Part shown: positions 34,799-43,046 of the stretch, in pieces
Position numbering within the stretch: position 1 is the stretch's first letter
Layout: the number at the start of each line of letters is the position of its first letter
NCBI GenBank assembly: GCA_965238305.1
Contig: CBDEHK010000001.1
Location: 868,001-932,000 of the forward strand
Direction: 5' to 3'
Length of the DNA stretch: 64,000 bases
From: CBDCGJ01 sp965238305
GTDB lineage: Bacteria; Pseudomonadota; Alphaproteobacteria; GCA-2731375
Position numbers and translations under genes: made by a program
Notes under the pieces: generated by a model
Database searches by the model: none
What the model was told of the DNA's origin: nothing
The model's input: the letters and a program-made list of their open reading frames with translations, nothing else

Positions 34799-35404
34799 CT
34801 AAGCGGCGGCTCTGTCGGCATTGAGGCCCTTTAACGCGATCGCCGTATAGGCTTCCGCCAGTTCCTCGATCGACAGGCGGCCAGAGGCGCGGAACCAGGT
34901 GACAATTCCGGTCAGCATCGCCAATAATGCATAGGCTGAAACATCCAAATCTTCAAAAGTCCAGCAATCCTGCGCCTTGCCGTCGGCAAGTATCTGGCGC
35001 AGGCGATCTTCATATTGGGTCCGCATGGCGACGATGGCTTTGTAGTTTTCCCGGCTCAGGCTGCGCATCTCCATATTGGAGATAAAGACTTCTTTCCGCC
35101 GTTTATTGTTGAAGCGAATATGATAATCGATAAACGCCTTCAGCTGTGTTTGCGGATCGTCGCTATCCGCCAGGGCGACGTTCAGCCCGTCGTGCAGGTC
35201 TTGCATCACCGTCCGCATGATTTCATAAAGCAGATCCTGCTTATTGCGAATATGATTATATAACGAACCAGCTTGAATTCCGACATCTGCCGCCAATTGG
35301 CGCAGGTTCATCGCTTCATAACCGCGGTCATGAATTTGTCGAATAGCGGCCTTGCGAATGGCTTTCAGGGTCTTGGCCCCGCTGGAGCCGGCGGTACGCG
35401 CCAT
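34799..35404 (-). CDS. TetR/AcrR family transcriptional regulator
   Basis: The 201-residue regulator has an N-terminal helix-turn-helix: 'AIRQIHDRGYEAMNLRQLAA' followed by 'DVGIQAGSLYNHIRNKQDLL'. The remainder is a helical ligand-binding domain. The ATG at 35404 gives a normal N-terminus; the frame extends to 35470 but that would place the operator inside the coding region. A perfect palindrome sits six bases upstream of the start, so the protein probably represses itself and the downstream carboxylase operon, with an acyl-CoA as likely inducer. Confidence 0.92.
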   Translation of the reverse strand: MARTAGSSGAKTLKAIRKAAIRQIHDRGYEAMNLRQLAADVGIQAGSLYNHIRNKQDLLYEIMRTVMQDLHDGLNVALADSDDPQTQLKAFIDYHIRFNNKRRKEVFISNMEMRSLSRENYKAIVAMRTQYEDRLRQILADGKAQDCWTFEDLDVSAYALLAMLTGIVTWFRASGRLSIEELAEAYTAIALKGLNADRAAA

Positions 35405-35410
35405 GACACT

Positions 35411-35442
35411 CTCCCATAACGAATGTTTGTTTGTTATGGGAG
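35411..35442. promoter_or_regulatory. Probable TetR operator
   Basis: The perfect 10-bp inverted repeat CTCCCATAAC (35411-35420) / GTTATGGGAG (35433-35442) has a 12-base spacer, and the inner bases continue the symmetry imperfectly. It lies directly upstream of the tetR start in the likely promoter region of the operon, which is the usual place for an autoregulatory TetR site. Confidence 0.75.
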
Positions 35443-35512
35443 TCTTAATTGATGGGCACTCTGTGGTCAATGCGAGTACCGAATTGAGTTGTCGGAATTG
35501 GCCGTTACGTCG

Positions 35513-36730
35513 TTATCCCAAAACCCCTTTTTCGCGTAGACCGTCAATTTCTGCTTGATCGAAACCCAGACCCGTCAGGATATCGTGACAATGTTCACCG
35601 AGCGCCGGGGCTTTGCCGTCGGAACATTTATCTTGCCCACGCAACCAGAGCGGGCTGTCGATGGCATGACTTGTGCCCGGACCCATGGACTGGGTCGGGA
35701 CCAGAGCGCCGCTGATGATCATTTGCTCGTCCTTCGGCAATTCGGCCATGCGTGAAATCGGACCGAAGGTGATGCGATGGTGGTCCAGGATTTTCCGCCA
35801 TTCCGGCCAGTTCTTTTGCGGGAACACCTGATCCAGAACTTCGATCAGGGCGACGGAATTGGCATGCCGTTCGGTCTTTTCGGCGAAGCGCGGATCCTGC
35901 AATAAATCGGGACGTTCGATCGCCTGACAGAAACCTTCCCATTGGCGATCTTCATTGACCATCGACAGAATAAACCAATGCCCGTCTTTGCATTGAAAGT
36001 GATTGGTCATGGCATTTGGAAATTTTTCCCGCACCGGCCGGGTCGGCACTTCACTACCGCATAGCGCGGCTTGCGCGTAATAAGCGTTCGACCACAAACC
36101 ATTGGCCAGAAGCGAGGTATCGACCTGCATCCCTTCGCCAGTTTTTTCGCGTTGGTAGAGTGCCGTTGCAATCGCCGCAAACAGACTGACCGCCGTCGGA
36201 TGATCGCCCATACCGGGGGCCGACCGCGCCGGTGCGCCATCGGGATCGGGGCGGACCAGATCCATCAACCCGCTTCTGGCCCAAAGGGCGGAACTATCAA
36301 AGCCCGGTTTGTCGGCTTCCGGACCCACTTCCCCATACCCGGTAATCACCGCATAGATTATTTTTGGATTTACCGCCCGTACGTCTTGGTAGGCGAGTTT
36401 CAGGCGTTGGCGAATAGCGGGCATGAAATTGGAGACAACGACATCGGTATCGACAAGCAGGCGATCAAGCACAGCGCGGCCTTCGCGCTGTTTGAGGTCC
36501 AGGACCAGACCGCGTTTATTGCGGTTGTCGACCTGCCAATGATAATCGACGTCGGAGCGGGGCATGCCGGGGGCAAATTGCAATTGGCGGTACGGGTCCC
36601 CGCCCGGCGCTTCGATCTTGATGACGTCAGCGCCGAAATCGCCCAGGATCGTGGCGGCGGCGGGCCCAGCAATAAAACTTGCTAGATCCAAAACCTTCAA
36701 TCCGGAAAAAACCAACCCGCGATCTGACAT
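35513..36730 (-). CDS. CaiB/BaiF family CoA-transferase
   Basis: This is a 405-residue class III CoA-transferase. Characteristic stretches are 'GLKVLDLASFIAGPAAATIL', 'GADVIKIEAPGGDPYR', 'NRNKRGLVLDLKQREGR' and 'SAPGMGDHPTAVSLFAA', whose Asp is the likely catalytic residue that forms the acyl anhydride. The frame also has a GTG at 36733; the ATG at 36730 has AAGGGA seven bases upstream. It probably activates a carboxylic acid to its CoA ester for the downstream operon, but the tetR operator between them suggests separate promoters. Confidence 0.92.
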   Translation of the reverse strand: MSDRGLVFSGLKVLDLASFIAGPAAATILGDFGADVIKIEAPGGDPYRQLQFAPGMPRSDVDYHWQVDNRNKRGLVLDLKQREGRAVLDRLLVDTDVVVSNFMPAIRQRLKLAYQDVRAVNPKIIYAVITGYGEVGPEADKPGFDSSALWARSGLMDLVRPDPDGAPARSAPGMGDHPTAVSLFAAIATALYQREKTGEGMQVDTSLLANGLWSNAYYAQAALCGSEVPTRPVREKFPNAMTNHFQCKDGHWFILSMVNEDRQWEGFCQAIERPDLLQDPRFAEKTERHANSVALIEVLDQVFPQKNWPEWRKILDHHRITFGPISRMAELPKDEQMIISGALVPTQSMGPGTSHAIDSPLWLRGQDKCSDGKAPALGEHCHDILTGLGFDQAEIDGLREKGVLG

Positions 36731-36824
36731 CACTCATCCCTTCGACATGCATATGATTTAGCCGGCGGGATCCCGCCGGGCGTGAAGCGACATTGTGCCC
36801 TGGAATGGAATCGAAACGGAAGCC

Positions 36825-37313
36825 TTAATTGTCGGTGCTGCGGCTGACAATTTCCCAGCTGCCATCGGGCTGCCGACAGGCGATGCCATAAGCGTCTTCG
36901 GTCTTGCCATCGATCGTCACCGTGGTTTGGTATTCACGGCAGTAGCGGCCCGATTCCGTTTGACCGTCGCGGGTCGGTGTAACGGTGCCGTGGTGACCGG
37001 ATTCTGGGTTTTGCCAATGAATGGTTTCACCCAGCGGCGCTTTGGTGGCTTCACCTTCAGCTTCGGCCATGGCCAGGCGATCTTGTTCGTCCATGGATTT
37101 ACCAACCGATTGGCCGACCAGGGCGCCGATCATCATCCCCGCCGCCGCCGCCAGCACCTGACCGGAGCCACCACCCACCGTCGCGCCTAAAGTCGCGCCG
37201 GCGACGGCGCCGATGAGCGCTCCTTGATCCTGTTTGCTTGGTGCGGTGGAACAGCCGGCCAGGACCAGCACGCTACTCAATGCACATATTGCAAACGATT
37301 TCTGTACCCGCAT
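36825..37313 (-). CDS. 17-kDa surface-antigen-like lipoprotein
   Basis: The 162-residue protein has a lipoprotein signal (MRVQKSFAICALSSVLVLAGC, lipobox LAGC, Cys21). A Gly/Ala-rich glycine-zipper segment follows (residues about 32-72, 'GALIGAVAGATLGATVGGG'), then a C-terminal domain with 'GRYCREYQTTVTIDGKTEDA' and 'ACRQPDGSWEI', typical of the rickettsial 17-kDa antigen family. It is expected in the outer membrane; members affect envelope integrity. It is monocistronic. Confidence 0.9.
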   Translation of the reverse strand: MRVQKSFAICALSSVLVLAGCSTAPSKQDQGALIGAVAGATLGATVGGGSGQVLAAAAGMMIGALVGQSVGKSMDEQDRLAMAEAEGEATKAPLGETIHWQNPESGHHGTVTPTRDGQTESGRYCREYQTTVTIDGKTEDAYGIACRQPDGSWEIVSRSTDN

Positions 37314-37396
37314 GAACGTTTCTCCTCATTCGCGCCATGTATATTTGTTGGCGCCATGTATAACGTTCATTATGGCATGATTATGTCGGCAGCCGT

Positions 37397-38611
37397 TTAT
37401 GATAGTTCAGCCTTCGCCTGGGCAGTGATGGCGCCAAGGGTGTCCATGTGGGCGCGGTGAGCGATATTTTCTGCCGCCGTCTCCGCCGCATCCAGGATAT
37501 CCCGATTGCTGGAAATATTGCGGATGGCATTGGCGATCTCGTCGGCACTTCGATTGTCGGTCCTGGCTTGATGAACACTGGCGCCAAAAGTGAGCAGACC
37601 GCGGGCGGTGATAAAATGTTCCAAATTTTGCGATAACACAAATTGCGGTGTCCCGGCCAGAAGTCCGGCCAAGGCGGTTCCAAGTCCGGCGTGATGGATT
37701 AGCAATTTAGTTTCCGGCAGCAAGTTTTTGAGGTCGAGCGGCTTATCGTGTAACCGAACGTTTTCACCAGCCCACGACGTAATTTTTTTGGGAGCGCCGG
37801 AGATATACACTTCACAAAGCAGACCGCTGCCGGTCATGCCGCGGATAATATTTTCAAGCTGAGTGTGATTGCCAGGCAAATAGGCGACGACGGGCGGACC
37901 GCTACGCCCTTCTACTTTACCGCCAGACCTGGGAATATCGATATTGAAGGGGAAATGATCCGTTTGCTCACGATAGGCGGCGTAGGGGTCGAATTCATCA
38001 ATCGAGCACACAAAGGTTTGATGGCCGGAAAACAAATCGCCAAAATAGTCGATCGCCGGGTCCTTGAATTTCTGCGCCACGCTATTGAAGGCGGCCAAGG
38101 CTTCGCCTTCATGTATTCGGCTATAGGGCTGAACTTCGCTCACCCAAGGTCGCATCGGCGGCAGCAGTTGGCCGGCTGGCGGCACCGTGTAACCATTGCC
38201 GACAACAAGGCGACGGACCCTGTCACGGGCCGCCAAGGCGACGGAAGGACTGAAGTCGGATACGATTAAATCCGGTTTCAGGCGATCGATCATCTGGCGC
38301 CATTGGGCGATATAATCGACTAAGCGGTCGGCCTGATAATAGCCAAATAAATGCAACACGTCGGCGAAGGTGTGGGTCGGAATTTCGCGAATTCGCGGAT
38401 TATTCGGCGGCTGCCAAGATCGGGCCTGCAATAGCTGATAGTCGGTACCCGGCTCGGCCAAGGCGGTCAATTCGGCCTGCACTTCCTTTGGATTTGGGGC
38501 CGCGATAGCGATCTTGTGGCCGACTTTTTTCAGCTCCGCAGCAATCGGCAGAAAGCGTCGTAAATGGCCCAGGCCACCGCCGAATTCCCAGGTAAACAAT
38601 ACATTTGCCAT
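37397..38611 (-). CDS. Glycosyltransferase (GT1/MurG-like fold)
   Basis: This is a 404-residue GT-B type transferase. The N-terminus 'FTWEFGGGLGHLRRFLPIA' is the acceptor-side glycine loop. The C-terminal donor site is 'KLLIHHAGLGTALAGLLAGTPQ', typical of MGT/UGT-like enzymes that take UDP- or dTDP-sugars. No signal peptide or membrane helix is present. It is the first of four glycosyltransferase-type genes around the RTX/sulfotransferase block and may act on the same glycan or protein. Confidence 0.82.
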   Translation of the reverse strand: MANVLFTWEFGGGLGHLRRFLPIAAELKKVGHKIAIAAPNPKEVQAELTALAEPGTDYQLLQARSWQPPNNPRIREIPTHTFADVLHLFGYYQADRLVDYIAQWRQMIDRLKPDLIVSDFSPSVALAARDRVRRLVVGNGYTVPPAGQLLPPMRPWVSEVQPYSRIHEGEALAAFNSVAQKFKDPAIDYFGDLFSGHQTFVCSIDEFDPYAAYREQTDHFPFNIDIPRSGGKVEGRSGPPVVAYLPGNHTQLENIIRGMTGSGLLCEVYISGAPKKITSWAGENVRLHDKPLDLKNLLPETKLLIHHAGLGTALAGLLAGTPQFVLSQNLEHFITARGLLTFGASVHQARTDNRSADEIANAIRNISSNRDILDAAETAAENIAHRAHMDTLGAITAQAKAELS

Positions 38612-38733
38612 CTACAATAATCCGAACGAAATGCACAATCGCGAGTTCGGCTACCATAACGATAAATTTAACTTGCGCCAATTCATCGCTTGATCTGCTG
38701 TGACGACCTGGACATATTGCGGACGCAACAATT

Positions 38734-39621
38734 ATGGAAGTGTTTCCGTCACCCATGCGCATACTTTTCACCATCCCGCATTATTATAGCCAAACCGAAA
38801 ATGGCTTTTATGGCTCGCTTGCTTCGCCAGCCCAGAAGCGGTTGAATGTATTAAGGACCACCATTGCTTCCCTGTATCAGAATTTCGGTCCACGCCAGGG
38901 GCTGACTTTTTCAACGGAACGGCGGATCACCGGCGCCAATCGGGCACGTGATAACCGGATCGAAATTGTCGTCTGTACAAATGGCGACAATCATCTTCTG
39001 AACCATTTACCCAAAGGGCTGGTAAGCGGGCGTGATACGCCAGGTGATCCGATGTATCTGGGTTATGGTTGCCAGGAAGTGCTGGCTTCTAGGGTTGATG
39101 ATTTTGACTATTTCTGTTTTTTGGAAGACGACATTTTTGTTTCCGATCCGGAGTTCTTCGCCAAATTAGCCTGGTTCCAAACCCTGGCCGATGAGGAAAG
39201 CCTGTTGCAGCCCAATCGCTATGAGCTGCGTCTCGATCAACCGGTACACAAGCTCTATATTGACGGGAATCTAGGAAAACCCGGGATCAGCGAAAGATTT
39301 CAAGACATTTCCGTCGATCCCAATCTACAGGGTGAACATCTTGGTCGCCGGATCAACTTTCAGCGCGTTAACAATCCCCATTCCGGGTGTTTTTTCCTCA
39401 GCCAAGAACAAATGCGGCGCTGGATGGCGCGCTCCGATTTCCTCGAACGCTCGGATGACTTCTGCGGCCCGTTAGAAAGTGCCGCGACTCTTGGCATCCT
39501 GCGTACATTTAAGATTTACAAAGCTAGTCGCGAGAACGCCGGCTTCCTGGAAGTGCGGCACGGCGATAACCGTTATCTCGGGAATCGCATGCAAATCCCA
39601 CCGAACTGGCAGCCAGACTAA
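38734..39621 (+). CDS. GT-A-like glycosyltransferase
   Basis: The 295-residue protein begins 'MRILFTIPHYYSQTENG' after a possible seven-residue extension. It has an acidic triad 'YFCFLEDDIFVSDPEFF' near residue 130 that looks like the metal-binding DxD region of GT-A enzymes. Either 38734 (GGA nine bases before it) or 38755 may be the start. It is divergent from the GT1-like gene and convergent with the GT4 gene, within the surface glycan cluster. Family is inferred from the pattern, and the sugar is unknown. Confidence 0.65.
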   Translation: MEVFPSPMRILFTIPHYYSQTENGFYGSLASPAQKRLNVLRTTIASLYQNFGPRQGLTFSTERRITGANRARDNRIEIVVCTNGDNHLLNHLPKGLVSGRDTPGDPMYLGYGCQEVLASRVDDFDYFCFLEDDIFVSDPEFFAKLAWFQTLADEESLLQPNRYELRLDQPVHKLYIDGNLGKPGISERFQDISVDPNLQGEHLGRRINFQRVNNPHSGCFFLSQEQMRRWMARSDFLERSDDFCGPLESAATLGILRTFKIYKASRENAGFLEVRHGDNRYLGNRMQIPPNWQPD

Positions 39622-39635
39622 GTTGACTGGCCGTT

Positions 39636-40895
39636 CTAGGCGGCGGCGGGTTTTGGAAATTCGTAGGGACCTGGTTTCGGCTTGCGGCCAACTGCCAAGT
39701 TGTTCAGCAACTCAATTTGTCCAGCCAGACATTCGCGTAGTCGGAACCGGGTTGCCACCGATTCCCGAGCCGCCCGTCGAAGCGCTATCGCCCGCTTCGG
39801 ATTATTGAGAATTTCGAGAACCCGGTCAGCGAGTTGCTCAGGATCGTCAAAATCAAATAACAACGCATTCTTGCCGTCTTCGATCACTTCTAGCACCGGT
39901 TCGGTAGACGAGGCAGCGATCGCGCAGCCGACGGCCATGGCTTCCAGGAACGACCAGGACAGCACAAACGGCGTGGTGAGGTAGATATGGGCCGACGAAA
40001 TTTGCAGCAGCCGCAAATACTGACCATAAGGTAATTTGCCGACAAAATGGACGCGGTCGAGATCGAGGTCGACCTGTTGCAACAGTTTTTCGCGCCAGGT
40101 GCCGCCTTCCCCCGGCATCGCCGAATAGCTGGTTTCGTCGCCGCCAACAACGACGAATTGCGCTTTCGGTCGTTCGCGGCAAAGACGTTCCGCTGCTTGC
40201 ATGAATTGCGGGAAACCGCGAGTCGGCTCGAGATTGCGGGAGACATAGGTGATGACCTCGTCCCCAGCGCTTAATACCTTGTCGTTCGGTAATTTAAACT
40301 GAGCTTGCGAATTCGGCCGGCACATCCCCATGTTGATCCCTTCATGCAGGACCGACATCTTGTTCTTGAATTCGGCGGGAAATTGCTGATATTGCCAAAT
40401 CGTCGGCGCGACCCCCCAATCGGCCTCTTTCATACTGAAGAGGCCAAGGATATTCCTTGTCCGTGTCCGATAAACATCGGCCAGCCGCGACGGCTTTCCC
40501 GGCTTTGGTTTATTGACACCGCGAAAGGGGTGAAAGTGATATTCGCAATAATGCAACTGCGGTACCTCCGGCCAGACGTCGCGCAAATACATGGCTTCGC
40601 CCCAGCCCGGATGGACGCTGATCACGTCGGGGGTAAAACCTTCTCGTTTTAGCGTCTGGGCGATGGCAGCCGCTTGTTGGCCATGAAAGATATATTCTTC
40701 CATTTTGTCGATTTCCGGCAACGTTGTCGGGGACGCTTCTTCGGTAATTTTGTATTTCAGATGGCGGACATTTTTGATCAGGTCGTCTTCCCGCTTGGAA
40801 ATCGCCACCACTTCATTGGCCGAATCGGCGGCAAGTTGGGCGGCTAGATTTTTGTACTGGCCGGGAAAATTCTGATGAATGAATAGGTAACGCAT
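39636..40895 (-). CDS. GT4-family glycosyltransferase, paralogue A
   Basis: This is a 419-residue GT-B enzyme. N-terminal 'YLFIHQNFPGQYKNLAAQLA' and 'SVHPGWGEAMYLRDVWP' are followed by the donor domain: 'VITYVSRNLEPTRGFPQFMQ', 'FVVVGGDETSYS', 'SSAHIYLTTPFVLSWSFLEAM' and the EX7E-like 'EPVLEVIEDGKNALLFDFDD'. It is clearly paralogous to the product at 58754-60031 on the far side of the secretion genes. The stop of the upstream sulfotransferase gene abuts its start, so the two are co-transcribed. Confidence 0.9.
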   Translation of the reverse strand: MRYLFIHQNFPGQYKNLAAQLAADSANEVVAISKREDDLIKNVRHLKYKITEEASPTTLPEIDKMEEYIFHGQQAAAIAQTLKREGFTPDVISVHPGWGEAMYLRDVWPEVPQLHYCEYHFHPFRGVNKPKPGKPSRLADVYRTRTRNILGLFSMKEADWGVAPTIWQYQQFPAEFKNKMSVLHEGINMGMCRPNSQAQFKLPNDKVLSAGDEVITYVSRNLEPTRGFPQFMQAAERLCRERPKAQFVVVGGDETSYSAMPGEGGTWREKLLQQVDLDLDRVHFVGKLPYGQYLRLLQISSAHIYLTTPFVLSWSFLEAMAVGCAIAASSTEPVLEVIEDGKNALLFDFDDPEQLADRVLEILNNPKRAIALRRAARESVATRFRLRECLAGQIELLNNLAVGRKPKPGPYEFPKPAAA

Positions 40896-41780
40896 TTACA
40901 GCAGTTCTTTCTGGTCTGGCCGGTTCGGCTGGTCTGGTGCCAAATGTTGGCTTCTGTCGTATCCCAGTTGGCGATAAAAGTCGTTGCAGTTTTTGAACAA
41001 GGCGGTGGTTTCCGCCGCTTCCAGGTCGGCCGGTTTGACATAGCCTGGGTCGACGAAGTGATGTTGATTGCCACTGGCGACTTTGGGCTGGGTATTGATT
41101 TTACGATCCATGACGGCGCGGTTGATGCGGTCGGTGCCAAGAAAATTTTGCAACTGATCAATATGCCCGTCGGTGTCGGCGACCATGTTTTCATACTTGA
41201 AGATGAGTTTATGCTTCGGCTGCAGCTTGTGGATAGCGTTGATATTCTCCATCCAACGCTGCCCGAAGCGGGTATAGGCGGCCAGGTTCGGGTAATCGCC
41301 TGGCCATCTGGCCTTGGCCGAGCGGGTCACCGGATAAAGATCCCGGTAGATGCATATATAATAAGCTTCCGGCAATAATTTGGTCAGGAAAGCATAACCC
41401 TGGGCGTTGAAAATCTGATGTTTGATGCCCCAGCTCTCAAAACCCAGATCGCGGGAATAATCCGCATAAAACTTGACCAAATGATGAAAACCGGCCCGCA
41501 CCGCCGCCAAATACTGAAAGCGATCGGGGAACAAGCTGCTGCCTTCGAAATCGTCGTCGCTGTTGAGGAAAGTTTCCCGCACTGCCTTGGTCGCCTGATG
41601 TTTTTGTTCGGCGTCCATATGCTGGCCCTGGATCATCGCCGGAAAGCGATCGAACATATAGAAATTCTCACCATAGATGATGTAATCACGGGTCGAATTC
41701 AGTAGCCGCTGCAATAACGTGGTACCGCAGCGGGTGGTTGGGCCGACAATTATCACCGGCGAATTCGGTCCTGGCGGCAT
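40896..41780 (-). CDS. Sulfotransferase family protein
   Basis: The 294-residue cytoplasmic protein has the PAPS 5'-phosphosulfate-binding loop 'IIVGPTTRCGTTLLQRLLN' at the N-terminus. The 3'-phosphate region is near 'YYICIYRDLYPVTRSAKARW'. The in-frame TTG at 41792 is rejected because the ATG at 41780 has GGAG six bases before it. It shares a transcript with GT4 paralogue A (stop and start abut), which suggests the sulfate goes on a glycan or glycoprotein made by that enzyme. Confidence 0.85.
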   Translation of the reverse strand: MPPGPNSPVIIVGPTTRCGTTLLQRLLNSTRDYIIYGENFYMFDRFPAMIQGQHMDAEQKHQATKAVRETFLNSDDDFEGSSLFPDRFQYLAAVRAGFHHLVKFYADYSRDLGFESWGIKHQIFNAQGYAFLTKLLPEAYYICIYRDLYPVTRSAKARWPGDYPNLAAYTRFGQRWMENINAIHKLQPKHKLIFKYENMVADTDGHIDQLQNFLGTDRINRAVMDRKINTQPKVASGNQHHFVDPGYVKPADLEAAETTALFKNCNDFYRQLGYDRSQHLAPDQPNRPDQKELL

Positions 41781-41959
41781 CGTGATCTCCAAACGCTAAT
41801 ATCGATCTGTTTTGCGAAGATATAGAATTAATTCGTGAACATATATAGGGGCGAACAGATGCCGTCGACAGTAGATTGGATACTAGTTGTTTACTCAGTC
41901 AACGCGGCAATTTATATACGAGACCAAATCAAATGATCACGCGGAAAAAGACCACATTC

Positions 41960-42763
41960 ATGGCAAGCAAAATTTTCGGCATCGGGCTTTCGCGAACAGG
42001 CACCTCCACCTTGATTAATGCTTTTGGCGTACTTGGGTACAAAGCCATCCATTTTCCGTTTCGCGCGGACGATTTTGACACCCATGAAGCGGCCGCGGAC
42101 ACACCGGTGGCGGCGCGCTTTGTTGAACTCGACAAAATATATCCGGGCAGCCGATTTGTTTACACCACCCGTGATTTGGAAAGCTGGTTGGCTTCGTGCG
42201 AGCGCTTTTGGGCCAAACGGCAGGTGATTTTTGATCGCTCTGATTTCGTCAGCGACATGCATCGGTATCTTTACCAGACCACCACCTATGACGCAGATAA
42301 ATTTGCCGCGGCTTATCGACGACACGATAGCCGGATACGCGAATATTTTGCCACTCGACCAGACGATTGGCTGGAGTTTGATATTTGTGGCGGCGCCGCG
42401 GAATGGCCTCCACTATGCGATTTTCTCGGTCGCGAACGGCCATCCTTGCCGTTTCCATGGTCGAATAGAGGCGATATCATCGATCAAATGTTAATTCGCG
42501 CGCTGCACGTTCTGGACGATGTGGAACTGGTGGGTCGAATTACCAATGTTTCGCCGGTCCATCTCAAGAAATTGACCAATTCTAATGGTTATGCAGATCA
42601 CGACGTCAAGACGATTTTGGCTTATGACGATGGCGCCGAGACGGCCTATTTGGCCACCCGCTTATGCCAAGGCGTAGGCGGTGCGGCGGCGGCGGCGGAG
42701 ACTTTTGGTTTCGATCAAGAAAAACTAGAAATCAGTGTTGAATTCGTCAATGCTCGCCACTAA
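41960..42763 (+). CDS. Sulfotransferase-like P-loop protein with extra C-terminal segment
   Basis: From the ATG at 41960 the protein starts 'MASKIFGIGLSRTGTSTLIN', a PAPS-binding loop of the Sulfotransfer_4 type, followed by 'YPGSRFVYTTRDLESWLASC', the 3'-phosphate site. The frame extends upstream (41876, ATG also at 41933) but those residues look non-conserved. After about residue 180 a further segment of 85 or so residues follows that is not part of the usual fold, ending in an Ala-rich stretch. It lies just upstream of the first RTX gene on the same strand. Confidence 0.75.
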   Translation: MASKIFGIGLSRTGTSTLINAFGVLGYKAIHFPFRADDFDTHEAAADTPVAARFVELDKIYPGSRFVYTTRDLESWLASCERFWAKRQVIFDRSDFVSDMHRYLYQTTTYDADKFAAAYRRHDSRIREYFATRPDDWLEFDICGGAAEWPPLCDFLGRERPSLPFPWSNRGDIIDQMLIRALHVLDDVELVGRITNVSPVHLKKLTNSNGYADHDVKTILAYDDGAETAYLATRLCQGVGGAAAAAETFGFDQEKLEISVEFVNARH

Positions 42764-42770
42764 TTGGCCG

Positions 42771-42785
42771 TTAACCATCTGTTAA
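42771..42785 (+). promoter_or_regulatory. CtrA-type box upstream of RTX gene 1
   Basis: TTAA-CCATCTG-TTAA exactly matches the Caulobacter CtrA consensus TTAA-N7-TTAA and contains the related TTAACCAT word. It lies 261 bases upstream of the RTX1 ATG and just after the preceding stop. Confidence 0.55.
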
Positions 42786-42929
42786 CTACATAATTTTGTT
42801 CACTTTCTTTGGTTTGTTGCATTATTATCACAAAATACCCACCTATCGCCAAATAATCCCCATTTCGCCTGACAATTGAACTTGCATTATAAAAACGATC
42901 AGGTATCTTCCAAGTTGGCCTTTGGGGGG

Positions 42930-43027
42930 AGCTCCCGGGCGAAGTGTATTTCGGTTTGGCGGCGCGAGGATCATATCTCTCGCGGGAGCTGAGCCAGGAA
43001 TACCGAAGTAGATTTTGAAGCAACTGC
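42930..43027 (+). promoter_or_regulatory. Structured leader of RTX gene 1
   Basis: The 5' flank holds several inverted repeats that cannot all form together. AGCTCCCG (42930-42937) pairs with CGGGAGCT (42983-42990), and CGCGAG (42963-42968) with CTCGCG (42979-42984). TATTTCGG (42947-42954) pairs with CCGAAGTA (43003-43010) with one wobble pair. It ends with GAAGCAACTGC (43017-43027), the reverse complement of the word found in all three RTX 3' UTRs. The ribosome binding site GGAG is just beyond. A regulatory RNA structure is possible. Confidence 0.4.
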
Positions 43028-43046
43028 AAATTTTGGAGTAAATTTT

